A stretch of DNA of 64,000 bases from positions 62,001-126,000 of the forward strand of contig CANJJE010000003.1 of NCBI GenBank assembly GCA_947474755.1. Direction: 5' to 3'. The notes under the pieces were generated by a model that did no database searches, was not told the DNA's origin, and saw only the letters and a program-made list of their open reading frames with translations. Shown here in pieces: positions 32,167-41,326 of the stretch. A program made the position numbers and the translations under genes. Source of the stretch: Burkholderiales bacterium. GTDB taxonomy: Bacteria; Pseudomonadota; Gammaproteobacteria; Burkholderiales; Burkholderiaceae_C. Within the stretch, counting starts at the first letter, position 1; every line of letters begins with the position of its first letter.

Positions 32167-32886
32167 GTGACCACAATGCCCCCGCACAACGACGAACCGA
32201 TGGCGGTGGCCGAACGCTACGCCCGGCGTGGAGCGCGTGGCCTTGGCGATGACCTCTACAGCCCGCTGCGCCCGGAGGTGGTGCTGGCACGGCAGCAGCG
32301 GCAGCGGGTCATGCTGGGCCTGCTGTCGCGTCATGCGCCGCAGCCGCTGGACCGATTGCGTGTGCTGGAAGTCGGCTGCGGCACAGGCAGCAACCTGCTC
32401 GAACTGGCGAGCCTCGGCTTCGACGCGAGCCGACTGGTCGGCAATGAACTGCTGCCCGAGCGCGCAGCGGCTGCGCGCCGCCAGCTGCCGGCGTCCACTG
32501 CGCTGCATGAGGGTGATGCCTTGACCCTGCCTTTTGCGGATGCCAGCTTCGATCTGGTCTATCAGTCGACGGTATTCAGCTCGCTGCTCGACACCGGTTT
32601 CCAACAGCGGCTGGCCGATGCGATGTGGCGCTGGGTCCGGCCTGGCGGCGCCGTTCTCTGGTACGACTTCACCTGCGACAACCCGCGCAACCCGGATGTG
32701 CGTGGCGTGCCGCTGGCACGCGTGCGCGCGCTGTTCCCTTGCGCTCAGATCGATGCGCGACGCGTCACGCTGGCGCCGCCGCTCAGTCGCCCTGCGGCCC
32801 GGCTGCACCCGGGCCTGTGCCGGATGCTGGGCGCGCTGCCGCTGCTGCGCACGCATCTGCTCTGTTGGATCGGCAAACCCCGATGA
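32167..32886 (+). CDS. SAM-dependent methyltransferase
   Basis: A 239-residue class I methyltransferase. [21 protein letters not shown] is motif I, near residue 60; [27 protein letters not shown] is the motif II-IV region. The start could be GTG 32167 or ATG 32176. It lies between a glycosyltransferase and the aminotransferase and ends inside the ATGA that starts the latter, so it belongs to the polysaccharide run. Acting on a sugar or on an intermediate is inferred. Confidence 0.83.
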   Translation: MTTMPPHNDEPMAVAERYARRGARGLGDDLYSPLRPEVVLARQQRQRVMLGLLSRHAPQPLDRLRVLEVGCGTGSNLLELASLGFDASRLVGNELLPERAAAARRQLPASTALHEGDALTLPFADASFDLVYQSTVFSSLLDTGFQQRLADAMWRWVRPGGAVLWYDFTCDNPRNPDVRGVPLARVRALFPCAQIDARRVTLAPPLSRPAARLHPGLCRMLGALPLLRTHLLCWIGKPR

Positions 32887-34067
32887 GCACCCCGCCTTCA
32901 ACCCCCTTCATCCCCTTCGCCCTGCCCGATATCGGCGACGACGAGATTGCCGAAGTGGTCGACACGCTGAAGTCGGGCTGGATCACGACCGGACCGAAGA
33001 CGCGGCGCTTCGAGGAAGACTTCAGCGCCTTCCTCGGCACATCGAATCCTGCTGAACCGCCGCTGGACGCGATGGCCGTCAACTCGGCCACCGCGGGGCT
33101 GCACCTGGCGCTCGAAGCCGTGGGCATCGGTCCGGGCGACGAGGTCATCACCACCACGCACACCTTCACCGCCACCGCCGAGGTGGTGCGCTATCTGGGC
33201 GCTGACGTGGTGCTGGTCGACATCGATCCGGCCACACTGTGCATCGATGTGGCAGCTGTCGAGGCGGCCATCACGCCACGCACGAAGGTGGTGATGCCGG
33301 TGCACTACGCCGGGCTCGCGGCCGACATGGCTGCATTGCTGCCTCTCGCGCGACGCCACGGCTTGAAAGTCGTCGAGGATGCTGCCCATGCGCTGCCGAC
33401 CACCTGTGGCGGTCGGCTGGTTGGTACGCTCGGCAGCGACGCCACGGTGTTCAGCTTCTATGCCAACAAGACGATGACCACCGGCGAGGGCGGCATGGTG
33501 GTGACGCGCGATGCCGACCTTGCCAAGCGCATCAAGGTGATGCGGCTGCACGGCATCAATCGCGATGCCTTCGACCGTTTCACCGCGAAGGTGCCGAGCT
33601 GGTATTACGAGGTCATCGCGCCCGGCTTCAAATACAACCTGACCGACATCGCATCGGCGATCGGTATCCACCAACTCAGGCGAGCGCGCGCCTTCCAGCG
33701 TGCCCGCGCCGACATTGCCGCCCTCTATGACGCGGCCTTCGCCGACCTGCCTGTCATCAGGCCGCCTGGGCCCTTGCCGGGAGACACGCACGCCTGGCAC
33801 CTTTATGTGATGCGTCTGGCCGACGATGCGAAGCTGACACGCGATGAATTGATCGAAGGCCTGTATGCCGCCGGCATCGGCTGCAGCGTGCACTACATCC
33901 CGCTGCACCTTCAGCCCTACTGGCGTGAGCGTTACGGGCTGACGACCGACCGCTTCCCGCAGAGCCAGCGCGCCTTCGAGCGGATGCTGAGTCTGCCGCT
34001 CTACACCCGCATGGGAGCAGCCGAGGTGCAGCGCGTGATCGACGCGGTGCGCTCGCTGCTGGGCTGA
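32883..34067 (+). CDS. DegT/DnrJ/EryC1/StrS-family sugar aminotransferase
   Basis: A 394-residue PLP-dependent aminotransferase for nucleotide-sugars. It has [38 protein letters not shown] at the start, [10 protein letters not shown] for cofactor phosphate binding, [10 protein letters not shown], and the Schiff-base Lys in [14 protein letters not shown]. The family makes amino-deoxy sugars from keto sugars. Together with the downstream PglC-like transferase and PglF-like dehydratase it suggests a 4-amino-4,6-dideoxy sugar such as a bacillosamine precursor (PglE type). No N-acetyltransferase (PglD) is visible in the window. Confidence 0.92.
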   Translation: MSTPPSTPFIPFALPDIGDDEIAEVVDTLKSGWITTGPKTRRFEEDFSAFLGTSNPAEPPLDAMAVNSATAGLHLALEAVGIGPGDEVITTTHTFTATAEVVRYLGADVVLVDIDPATLCIDVAAVEAAITPRTKVVMPVHYAGLAADMAALLPLARRHGLKVVEDAAHALPTTCGGRLVGTLGSDATVFSFYANKTMTTGEGGMVVTRDADLAKRIKVMRLHGINRDAFDRFTAKVPSWYYEVIAPGFKYNLTDIASAIGIHQLRRARAFQRARADIAALYDAAFADLPVIRPPGPLPGDTHAWHLYVMRLADDAKLTRDELIEGLYAAGIGCSVHYIPLHLQPYWRERYGLTTDRFPQSQRAFERMLSLPLYTRMGAAEVQRVIDAVRSLLG

Positions 34068-34084
34068 TCGCATCGGCCAACTCC

Positions 34085-34705
34085 ATGGCGAAGCGGCTGT
34101 TCGACCTGCTGGCCTCCGGCCTCGGCCTGCTCGTGCTGGCACCCCTGCTGGTCGCCCTGGCGATCGCGATCAAGCTGGACTCGCCCGGGCCGGTGTTCTT
34201 CAGGCAGGTACGGGTCGGGCGCCACGGCGTCGAATTCCGCATCCACAAGTTCCGCACGATGACGCACCAGAGTGCCGGCGCCGAAGCCGCAACGGCGCAG
34301 CTCACGGTGGGTCCCGATCCCCGCATCACCCGCGTCGGCGAGCTGCTGCGTCGCACCAAGCTCGACGAGCTGGCCCAGTTGATCGACGTGTTCGCCGGGC
34401 GCATGAGTCTGGTCGGGCCGCGCCCGGAAGTGCCACGCTATGTCGCGCTGTACCCCCAGCCCTTGCGCGACAAGGTGCTCAGCGTGCGCCCCGGCATCAC
34501 TGACCCTGCCTCGTTGGCCTATCGCGACGAATCAGCCCGGCTGGCGTGCGCGGCGGACCCGGAGCGCGAGTATGTCGAGGTGATGCTGCCGGCCAAGCTG
34601 CGGCTGTCGGCCCTCTATGTGGAGCAGGCCAGCTTCTCCGGCGATCTGCGGCTGATCGCCGCGACGATTCGGGCACTGTGGATACGCACACCGATATCGC
34701 GATGA
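34085..34705 (+). CDS. Undecaprenyl-phosphate sugar phosphotransferase (PglC/WbaP type, monotopic)
   Basis: A 206-residue small priming enzyme. The N-terminal re-entrant helix is KRLFDLLASGLGLLVLAPLLVALAIAIKL, followed by PVFFRQVRVGRHGVEFRIHKFRTM and RRTKLDELAQLIDV with the catalytic Asp-Glu pair. It transfers a sugar-1-phosphate from a UDP-sugar to undecaprenyl phosphate, the first committed step of an oligosaccharide. It is about the length of PglC and lacks the long N-terminal helices of WbaP. Located between the aminotransferase and the dehydratase, both on the same strand. Confidence 0.93.
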   Translation: MAKRLFDLLASGLGLLVLAPLLVALAIAIKLDSPGPVFFRQVRVGRHGVEFRIHKFRTMTHQSAGAEAATAQLTVGPDPRITRVGELLRRTKLDELAQLIDVFAGRMSLVGPRPEVPRYVALYPQPLRDKVLSVRPGITDPASLAYRDESARLACAADPEREYVEVMLPAKLRLSALYVEQASFSGDLRLIAATIRALWIRTPISR

Positions 34706-34756
34706 CGGTATCGGTGACCCGGGTGTCAGGCACTGCGCCAACATAATCGGCGCCTC

Positions 34757-36634
34757 ATGTTCTGGCACCACATCGATCGCTTCCTGGCCCGCTGGCGCCC
34801 GCACCGACGGCCGCTGACGCTGCTGGTCGATGCCGCGGTGATCGCGACCTGCTGGAACTTCACCTATTTATTCCGCTTGGGCTTCGAGCGATGGTGGAGC
34901 CACCGTCCGGGCTATGACGGCTGGGTGCTGCTCGGCGTCATCGCGACCTACCTGTTGGTGTTCACCGTGGCCGGCGTGCCCCGCGGCATGTGGCGCTTCT
35001 CGGGCTTCGGCGAGGTCAAGCGGCTGACCTGGTCCTGTGGCATCGCCGGGGCGCTGTGTGCGACCGGCGTGCTGATGATGCAGCTCTACCAGGTGCCGCG
35101 AGCGGTGCTGGCCTTGCACCCCATCGTCACCCTGATGGGGCTGTGCATGACGCGCATCGCCTACCGCATGCTCTATGAACACGCGCGTGCGCAGATCACT
35201 GGCGCGGATGGCGATGGGCGCGGCGAGGCACGTCGCGCCATCGTGATGGGCGCCGGTGAAGCCGCACGGCTTCTGGTCGCCGGGCTGCCCCAGCAGGGCT
35301 GGACAGTGCTGGGCTTGCTCGACGATGACCCGGCCAAGCGCGGCGCGCGCATCTCCGGTGCGCCGGTGCTTGGCCGCTTCGACGAGCTGAGCGATCCGCG
35401 CGTGATCGCCGGAGCCACGCACATCATCACGGCGTTGCCTAGCGCCACCGCTTCCCAGCGGCGTCGTGCCATCGAACTGGCGGCGGCCACCGCGCTGCCG
35501 GTACTGACCGTGCCCTCGGTCAGCGAACTGCAATCAGGCAGCGCGCGCGTGGAGCGCATCCGCGCGATCGAGCCCGACGACCTGCTGGGCCGCGAGCCGG
35601 TGGTGCTCGACGAGGCCGGCATCGCCGATCTGGTGTGCGGCAAGACGGTGCTCGTCACGGGCGCTGGCGGCTCGATAGGCAGCGAGCTGTGCCGTCAGAT
35701 CGCCCGCTACGGCCCGGCGCGGCTCGTGCTTTATGAATTGAGCGAACTCGCGCTGTACCAGATCGAGCAGCAGTTGGGGGAACTGCATCCCGGCCTGCCA
35801 CTGGTGAGGCTGATGGGCGATGTGAAGGATCTGGCCCATCTGCGAGCCACCTTCGGCGCGTATCGGCCGCATCTGGTCTTCCACGCTGCTGCGTTCAAGC
35901 ATGTACCGCTGATGGAGGACGACAACGCCTGGGCCGCGCTGCAGAACAACACGCTCGGAACGCACCATGCCGCGATGGCCGCGATGGAGTGCGGCACCGA
36001 GCGCTTCGTGATGATCAGTACCGACAAGGCGGTCAACCCGACCAACGTGATGGGGGCCAGCAAGCGCGCGGCGGAACGGGTGCTGTCGCACCTGGCCACG
36101 CAGGGCTCGGCCACGGTGTTCTCTGCGGTGCGTTTCGGCAACGTGCTCGGTTCCAGCGGCAGCGTGATCCCGAAGTTCAAGGAGCAGATCGCCAGAGGCG
36201 GCCCGGTGACAGTGACCCATCCGGACATCACCCGTTACTTCATGACCATCCCCGAGGCGGTGCGGCTGGTGCTGCAATCGGCAGTGCTGGCGCGCAGTGG
36301 ACAGGTCTATGTGCTGGACATGGGCGAGCCGGTGAAGATCGTCGAGCTCGCCCGTGATCTGATACGCCTCGCCGGCCACCGCGAGCGCGAGATCGGCATC
36401 GTCTTCAGCGGCTTGCGACCCGGCGAAAAGCTCTACGAGGAACTGCTGGCCGACGACGACCTGACGCTGCCCTCAGCGCATCCTCGCCTGCGCATCGCGC
36501 GCTTGAACGACGATGCCACAGAGGCCTGGACCCAGTCGCTGTTGCAGTGGCTGTCGCAGCCTCAGCACGGGCGGTCCCCGGCCGACCATCGCGCGGCCCT
36601 GGCCCATCACGTTCCAGAGTATCGGCCCCGCTGA
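34757..36634 (+). CDS. FlaA1/CapD/PglF-type membrane nucleotide-sugar 4,6-dehydratase
   Basis: A 625-residue protein. It has four N-terminal membrane helices (residues ~15-140), a CoA-binding-like Rossmann domain with AIVMGAGEAARLLVAGL, and an SDR catalytic domain beginning VLVTGAGGSIGSELCRQIA. The catalytic stretch ISTDKAVNPTNVMGASKRAAE has Met where ordinary SDR enzymes have Tyr, which is the feature of PglF-like 4,6-dehydratases, together with the TDK acidic/lysine pair. It probably turns UDP-GlcNAc into UDP-4-keto-6-deoxy-GlcNAc. It is the last plus-strand gene and its stop faces the converging WecA-like gene by 16 bases. Confidence 0.92.
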   Translation: MFWHHIDRFLARWRPHRRPLTLLVDAAVIATCWNFTYLFRLGFERWWSHRPGYDGWVLLGVIATYLLVFTVAGVPRGMWRFSGFGEVKRLTWSCGIAGALCATGVLMMQLYQVPRAVLALHPIVTLMGLCMTRIAYRMLYEHARAQITGADGDGRGEARRAIVMGAGEAARLLVAGLPQQGWTVLGLLDDDPAKRGARISGAPVLGRFDELSDPRVIAGATHIITALPSATASQRRRAIELAAATALPVLTVPSVSELQSGSARVERIRAIEPDDLLGREPVVLDEAGIADLVCGKTVLVTGAGGSIGSELCRQIARYGPARLVLYELSELALYQIEQQLGELHPGLPLVRLMGDVKDLAHLRATFGAYRPHLVFHAAAFKHVPLMEDDNAWAALQNNTLGTHHAAMAAMECGTERFVMISTDKAVNPTNVMGASKRAAERVLSHLATQGSATVFSAVRFGNVLGSSGSVIPKFKEQIARGGPVTVTHPDITRYFMTIPEAVRLVLQSAVLARSGQVYVLDMGEPVKIVELARDLIRLAGHREREIGIVFSGLRPGEKLYEELLADDDLTLPSAHPRLRIARLNDDATEAWTQSLLQWLSQPQHGRSPADHRAALAHHVPEYRPR

Positions 36635-36650
36635 GCGCCGCCGGGGTGGT

Positions 36651-37742
36651 TCAGCGACGCGGCAACAGCCATCTGGGCACCCTGAAGCGCACGATGCGCC
36701 AGTACAGCACCACATAGGACGCCATGAACAGCGCCAGGAAGCCGGTGAGCACGGCGGTGCTGCGCCACCACAGGACGGCTGGAATCACCGACAGGCTGCA
36801 CAGCAGCCAGAGGTAGGGCGAGGTCATCGAATTGCGTGCGGTGAGCCGGTTCGCGGCGGTCTCGCCGATCATCTGCCTGACCAGCCGGCGGTGGATCAGC
36901 GTGTGCATGTGAATGCCGTCGGGCTGCGACGACGCAACGCCCTTGAGCACCTTGCGCCTGTACATCGAGAACAGCGTCTCGAAGATCGGGTAGGCGCACA
37001 CCAGCAGCGGAAACAGCGGCGACACATCGGCGTTGCGCACGATCAGCAGCACCCCGAGCACGGCGACCATGAAGCCGAGCAGGTAGGCGCCGCCGTCTCC
37101 CAGGAAGATCAGGCCGCCCGGGAAATTCCACACGAAGAAGCCGAGCACGGCGCCGGCCGAGATCAACGCGGCCGTCAGCACCAGGCGGTCCTGCACCTGC
37201 AGCCCCACATAGGCCAGCGCCATCAGCATGATCAGCACGCACATCGATGCCAGACCGTTGAAGCCGTCGATGATGTTGATCGAGTTGGACACGCCAGCCA
37301 CGACCAGCAGGGTCAGCGCGACAGCGAACGGCTCGATGCGGATCAGCAGATCAACACCGGGGATGGCGGTGTGGCGCACCACCATCTCGAGGAGCCACAC
37401 CGCGAGGGCTGCCGAGATCACCGCGGCGATCAGCCGACGGGAGGCGGAGACCTTTTTTGTCAGGTCTTCGGCAAAACCAGCCACGAATGCCGGCAGTGCG
37501 GACGCCAGCAGCAGCCACAGCGACTCGCTGAGCGCCGGCCGTGTGAACTGCGCGAGCACCGCGCCGGCGAACATGGCCAGCAACACGCCGACACCGCCGA
37601 TGCGCGGGACCGGGCGGATGTGAAACTTCTGCGGTCCCGAGATTTCGGTGTCGGCAGACAGGCCGCCGTGACGATCGCTTGAACGAAGCACCGCCAGGGT
37701 GCTCAACAGCGACACAGTAAAGCTCAGCAGCAGAAAACTCAT
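36651..37742 (-). CDS. WecA/MraY-type polyprenyl-phosphate glycosyl-1-phosphate transferase
   Basis: A 363-residue polytopic membrane enzyme. The conserved motifs are present but altered: AGFAEDLTKK at the first acidic motif (usually DD), SINIIDGFNGLASM (NxxNxxDGxNGLA), FLGDGGAYLLGF and the loop HMHTLIHRRLV. It is probably an initiating transferase for a second oligosaccharide, moving a UDP-HexNAc phosphate onto undecaprenyl phosphate. It follows rfbC by 51 bases on the minus strand and looks like the last gene of the rfb operon. Confidence 0.85.
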   Translation of the reverse strand: MSFLLLSFTVSLLSTLAVLRSSDRHGGLSADTEISGPQKFHIRPVPRIGGVGVLLAMFAGAVLAQFTRPALSESLWLLLASALPAFVAGFAEDLTKKVSASRRLIAAVISAALAVWLLEMVVRHTAIPGVDLLIRIEPFAVALTLLVVAGVSNSINIIDGFNGLASMCVLIMLMALAYVGLQVQDRLVLTAALISAGAVLGFFVWNFPGGLIFLGDGGAYLLGFMVAVLGVLLIVRNADVSPLFPLLVCAYPIFETLFSMYRRKVLKGVASSQPDGIHMHTLIHRRLVRQMIGETAANRLTARNSMTSPYLWLLCSLSVIPAVLWWRSTAVLTGFLALFMASYVVLYWRIVRFRVPRWLLPRR

Positions 37743-37793
37743 GCGTGGCGCTGTGAATCAGGGGGAGCCTTGCGCCTTGAAGCCATTGGCAGC

Positions 37794-38330
37794 TCAGCCG
37801 CCAAGCGGTAGCGCCGCAGCATCCTTGGCCGACAACGCGGGAGTGATCCCGTTCAGCGGCCAGGCTATCGCCAGCGTGGGGTCGTCCCAGCGGATCGCGA
37901 ACTCGGCTTCAGGCCGGTAGTAGCCCGTCGTCTTGTAGAGAAAATCGGCGCTGTCGCTGGTCACCAGAAAGCCGTGCACCAGGCCCGGCGGGATCCACAG
38001 CTGCCGGTGGTTGGTGCCGCTCAGTTCGACACCGACCCATTGGCCATAGGTCGGGCTGTCGGCGCGGACGTCCACCGCCACATCGAACACGCTGCCCTGC
38101 GTCACGCGAACCAGCTTGCCTTGCGCATGCGGCTCGCGCTGACCATGCAGGCCGCGCAGGACGCCACGCGCGGAGCGCGAGTGGTTGTCCTGAACGAAGT
38201 TGAAATCCCGGCCGACGGCCTGATTGAAGGCCTGCTGGTTGAAGCTTTCGAGGAAGAAGCCGCGCTCGTCGCCGAACACCCTGGGCTCCAGGATCAACAC
38301 GCCATCGATAGCGGTCGTGATTACTTTCAT
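37794..38330 (-). CDS. rfbC: dTDP-4-dehydrorhamnose 3,5-epimerase
   Basis: The third step of dTDP-L-rhamnose synthesis. 178 residues of the RmlC double-stranded beta-helix. Family blocks: FVQDNHSRSARGVLRGLHGQ with the catalytic His, GKLVRVTQGSVFDVAVDVR, SPTYGQWVGVELS and PPGLVHGFLVTSDSADFLYKTTGYY with catalytic Tyr/Asp residues. After GLH the usual Tyr is Gly. It begins at ATG 38330, overlapping the rfbA stop. Confidence 0.95.
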   Translation of the reverse strand: MKVITTAIDGVLILEPRVFGDERGFFLESFNQQAFNQAVGRDFNFVQDNHSRSARGVLRGLHGQREPHAQGKLVRVTQGSVFDVAVDVRADSPTYGQWVGVELSGTNHRQLWIPPGLVHGFLVTSDSADFLYKTTGYYRPEAEFAIRWDDPTLAIAWPLNGITPALSAKDAAALPLGG

Positions 38331-39220
38331 CAGAACACCTGGTTGTTGACGATTTGCATCAGGTACTGGCCGTAGCCGTTCTTCAGCATCGGACGGGCCA
38401 GCGCCTCCAGCCGGGCCGCGTCGATCCATCCAGACCGGAATGCGATTTCCTCGGGGCACGCCACTTTGAGCCCCTGCCGCTTTTCCAGCGTGGCGATGAA
38501 CTGACCGGCTTCGAGCAGGCTGTCGTGCGTGCCGGTGTCGAGCCAGGCGTAGCCGCGACCCATGATCTCGACATTCAACTGCTCCTGCGCGAGGTAGCGT
38601 GCGTTGACGTCGGTGATCTCCAGTTCGCCGCGCGCCGATGGCTTGATGTCAGCGGCGATGTCGCAGACCTGACTGTCGTAGAAATACAGACCGGTGACGG
38701 CATAGTTGCTCTTTGGCGTCTTCGGCTTTTCCTCGATGCTGAGTGCGCGCTTGTTCGCATCGAAGGCAACGACCCCGTAGCGCTCCGGGTCCTGCACGTG
38801 GTAGGCAAACACCGAGGCGCCGTTGCTGCGCTCGTCAGCAGCCGACAGCAGACCCTGCAGATCGTGGCCGTGGTAGATGTTGTCGCCAAGCACCAGCGCA
38901 CTAGGGGCGCGGCCGACGAAGTCCTTGCCGAGGATGAAGGCCTGGGCAAGACCATCCGGGCTGGGCTGCACGCAGTAGCTGATGTTGATGCCCCAGCGGC
39001 TGCCATCGCCCAGCAAGTTCGCGAACCGAGGTGTGTCCTGCGGCGTACTGATCAGCAGGATGTCGCGGATGCCGGCCAGCATCAGTGTGCTGAGCGGGTA
39101 ATAGACCATCGGCTTGTCGTAGACCGGCAGCAGTTGCTTGCTGATCGCGAGAGTGGCCGGGTGCAGGCGAGTGCCGGAGCCGCCGGCCAGCAGGATGCCT
39201 TTTCGGCTGGGGATGTTCAT
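38330..39220 (-). CDS. rfbA: Glucose-1-phosphate thymidylyltransferase
   Basis: The first step of dTDP-L-rhamnose synthesis: glucose-1-phosphate + dTTP. 296 residues. [21 protein letters not shown] (residues 8-28) is the nucleotidyltransferase signature, [20 protein letters not shown] follows, [14 protein letters not shown] holds the metal Asp, and [21 protein letters not shown] is a later binding block. The start is taken at ATG 39220 ([11 protein letters not shown]); the frame runs open further upstream into the rfbD gene. rfbD ends 23 bases before it. Confidence 0.97.
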   Translation of the reverse strand: MNIPSRKGILLAGGSGTRLHPATLAISKQLLPVYDKPMVYYPLSTLMLAGIRDILLISTPQDTPRFANLLGDGSRWGINISYCVQPSPDGLAQAFILGKDFVGRAPSALVLGDNIYHGHDLQGLLSAADERSNGASVFAYHVQDPERYGVVAFDANKRALSIEEKPKTPKSNYAVTGLYFYDSQVCDIAADIKPSARGELEITDVNARYLAQEQLNVEIMGRGYAWLDTGTHDSLLEAGQFIATLEKRQGLKVACPEEIAFRSGWIDAARLEALARPMLKNGYGQYLMQIVNNQVF

Positions 39221-39243
39221 GCGAGAAGGGCTTGCGAAGGGAT

Positions 39244-40134
39244 TCAGAGGATTTCGGCCAGCAGGCGATCGACGCCGACCTGCCACGCCGGCAGATGCAG
39301 GCTGAAGCTCTGTTGCAGCTTGCGTGTGTCCAGCCGTGAATTGCGGGGCCGCTGGGCCGGCGTCGGGAACGCGGTGGTGGGCACGGCTTCGATGGCTTCG
39401 GGCGCCACCCGGATCGGCCGGCCCGCAGCGCGCGCTCTCTCGATCACATGCCGCGCGTAGCCATGCCAGCTGGTGTGACCAGAGGCGACAAGGTGGTAGA
39501 TGCCACTGAGCTCGGGCTGCCGCGCCAGTTGGCGCAGCGCATGCGCCGAGACATCGGCCAGCAGATCGGCGCCGGTGGGGGCACCGATCTGGTCGTCGAT
39601 GACCTTCAGTGTGTCGCGCTCGGCCGCCAGCTTCAGCATCGTTTTCGCGAAATTGCCGCCACGCGCCGCATAGACCCAACTGGTGCGAAAGATCAGGTGC
39701 TGGCAGCCGCTGCGGCGGATCGCTTCCTCTCCTTCCAGCTTGGTGGCTCCGTAGACGCTCAAGGGGCCCGTCACCGCATCTTCGACCCAGGGCGTGGTGC
39801 CGCTGCCATCGAATACATAGTCGGTGCTGTAGTGCAGCAGCGAGGCGCCGATGGCCGCCGCCTCGCGAGCCAGCACGCCAGGGGCGGTGGCATTGATCGA
39901 GCGCGCCAGTGCAGGCTCGCTTTCTGCCCTGTCGACGGCGGTGTGGGCTGCAGCATTGACGATCCACTGCGGCGCCACCGCGCGCACGGTGGACGCCAGC
40001 GCTTCGGGGTCGGCAAAGTTGGCATGCCATTCGGTGCTTTCGGCATCCAGCGCGACCAGTTCACCCAGAGGCGCCAGCGCGCGCTGCAGTTCCCAGCCGA
40101 CCTGGCCGCTTCTGCCGAACAGCAGGATCTTCAT
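39244..40134 (-). CDS. rfbD: dTDP-4-dehydrorhamnose reductase
   Basis: The last step of dTDP-L-rhamnose synthesis, using NAD(P)H. 296 residues of the RmlD SDR family. [21 protein letters not shown] is the Rossmann motif, [15 protein letters not shown] a family signature, and [34 protein letters not shown] the active-site Thr/Tyr/Lys region. Start ATG 40134 overlaps the rfbB stop by four bases. Confidence 0.96.
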   Translation of the reverse strand: MKILLFGRSGQVGWELQRALAPLGELVALDAESTEWHANFADPEALASTVRAVAPQWIVNAAAHTAVDRAESEPALARSINATAPGVLAREAAAIGASLLHYSTDYVFDGSGTTPWVEDAVTGPLSVYGATKLEGEEAIRRSGCQHLIFRTSWVYAARGGNFAKTMLKLAAERDTLKVIDDQIGAPTGADLLADVSAHALRQLARQPELSGIYHLVASGHTSWHGYARHVIERARAAGRPIRVAPEAIEAVPTTAFPTPAQRPRNSRLDTRKLQQSFSLHLPAWQVGVDRLLAEIL

Positions 40135-41210
40135 GGCGAGGTGGTGGCCACAGTGCGCGTCGAATAGTTGGCATCAACCCATTCGCGGTAGGCGCCGCTT
40201 TGTACCCGGGCCACCCAGTCGGCGTGGTCGAGGTACCAGCGCACCGTCTGGCGAATGCCCGTCTCGAAAGACTCCACCGGTTTCCAGCCGAGCTCGCGTT
40301 CGAGCTTGCGGGCATCGATGGCATATCGCCTGTCGTGGCCCGGTCGGTCGGTGACGTGCGTGATCAGTCGGCGGTGAGGTCCGGCTGCGTCGGGGCGCAG
40401 CTCGTCGAGCAGCGCGCACACCGCGTGAACGATGTCGATGTTGAGCTTCTCGTTCCAGCCACCGATGTTGTAAGTCTCGCCGACCCGGCCGCGTTCCAGC
40501 ACGACGCGGATCGCGGCGCAGTGGTCCTTCACATAGAGCCAGTCGCGCACCTGCCTTCCATCGCCGTAGACCGGCAGCGGCTTGCCCGCCAGTGCATTGA
40601 CGATCAGCAGCGGGATCAGCTTTTCGGGGAAATGGAAAGGCCCGTAGTTGTTGCTGCAGTTGGTGGTCAATACCGGCAGGCCGTAGGTGTGGTGCCAGGC
40701 GCGTACCAGGTGATCGCTGGCGGCCTTGCTGGCCGAGTACGGGCTGTTCGGTGCGTAGAGGTTGGTTTCGGTGAACGGCGGGTCACCGGGCCCGAGTGAG
40801 CCGTACACCTCGTCGGTGGACACGTGATGGAAGCGAAACCGGCTCTTGTCGGTCTCTGGCAGCGATGACCAGAATGCGCGCGCCGCTTCCAGGAGCGTGA
40901 AAGTGCCCTGCACATTGGTATGGATGAACGCGCCCGGTCCGTGGATGCTGCGATCGACATGGCTTTCGGCCGCGAAGTGCACCACCGCTCGCGGCCGGTG
41001 GGTGGCCAACAGACTGTCGAGCAGCGCGCGGTCCGTGATGTCACCGTGGATGAACACATGGCGCGCATCTCCGTCCAGCGAGCGCAGACTTTCCCGATTG
41101 CCCGCGTAAGTCAGCGCATCGAGGTTCAGTATCGGCTCGCTCGATTGCGCCAGCCAGTCGAGGACGAAATTCGCGCCGATGAAGCCGGCGCCTCCTGTCA
41201 CGAGGATCAT
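40131..41210 (-). CDS. rfbB: dTDP-glucose 4,6-dehydratase
   Basis: The second step of dTDP-L-rhamnose synthesis. 359 residues, SDR family. [20 protein letters not shown] is the NAD-binding motif; [12 protein letters not shown] and [11 protein letters not shown] are dehydratase blocks; [25 protein letters not shown] has the catalytic Tyr-x3-Lys. It is the first gene of the minus-strand operon rfbB-rfbD-rfbA-rfbC-(WecA-like). The promoter must lie in the 116 bases between it and the divergent helicase gene. Confidence 0.97.
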   Translation of the reverse strand: MILVTGGAGFIGANFVLDWLAQSSEPILNLDALTYAGNRESLRSLDGDARHVFIHGDITDRALLDSLLATHRPRAVVHFAAESHVDRSIHGPGAFIHTNVQGTFTLLEAARAFWSSLPETDKSRFRFHHVSTDEVYGSLGPGDPPFTETNLYAPNSPYSASKAASDHLVRAWHHTYGLPVLTTNCSNNYGPFHFPEKLIPLLIVNALAGKPLPVYGDGRQVRDWLYVKDHCAAIRVVLERGRVGETYNIGGWNEKLNIDIVHAVCALLDELRPDAAGPHRRLITHVTDRPGHDRRYAIDARKLERELGWKPVESFETGIRQTVRWYLDHADWVARVQSGAYREWVDANYSTRTVATTSP

Positions 41211-41326
41211 GGGTGATGGGAATGGAGTCTGGAATCGTCACATCGGCGATACCGCTGAGTTCGGCGATTCTAGGGTCGGTGTTTGAAGGATTCCCTGCGA
41301 CCGATGCCAGCGGCGATAATGACCCG

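Noticed and set aside
36629-36656. Six-bp stem between the convergent dehydratase and WecA-like genes
   Set aside because: The stem (CGCTGA/TCAGCG) is short, has a long loop and no T-tract, so it is not supported as a terminator.
39221-40030. Long N-terminal extension of rfbA
   Set aside because: It lies within rfbD in another frame; RfbA family proteins begin near ATG 39220.
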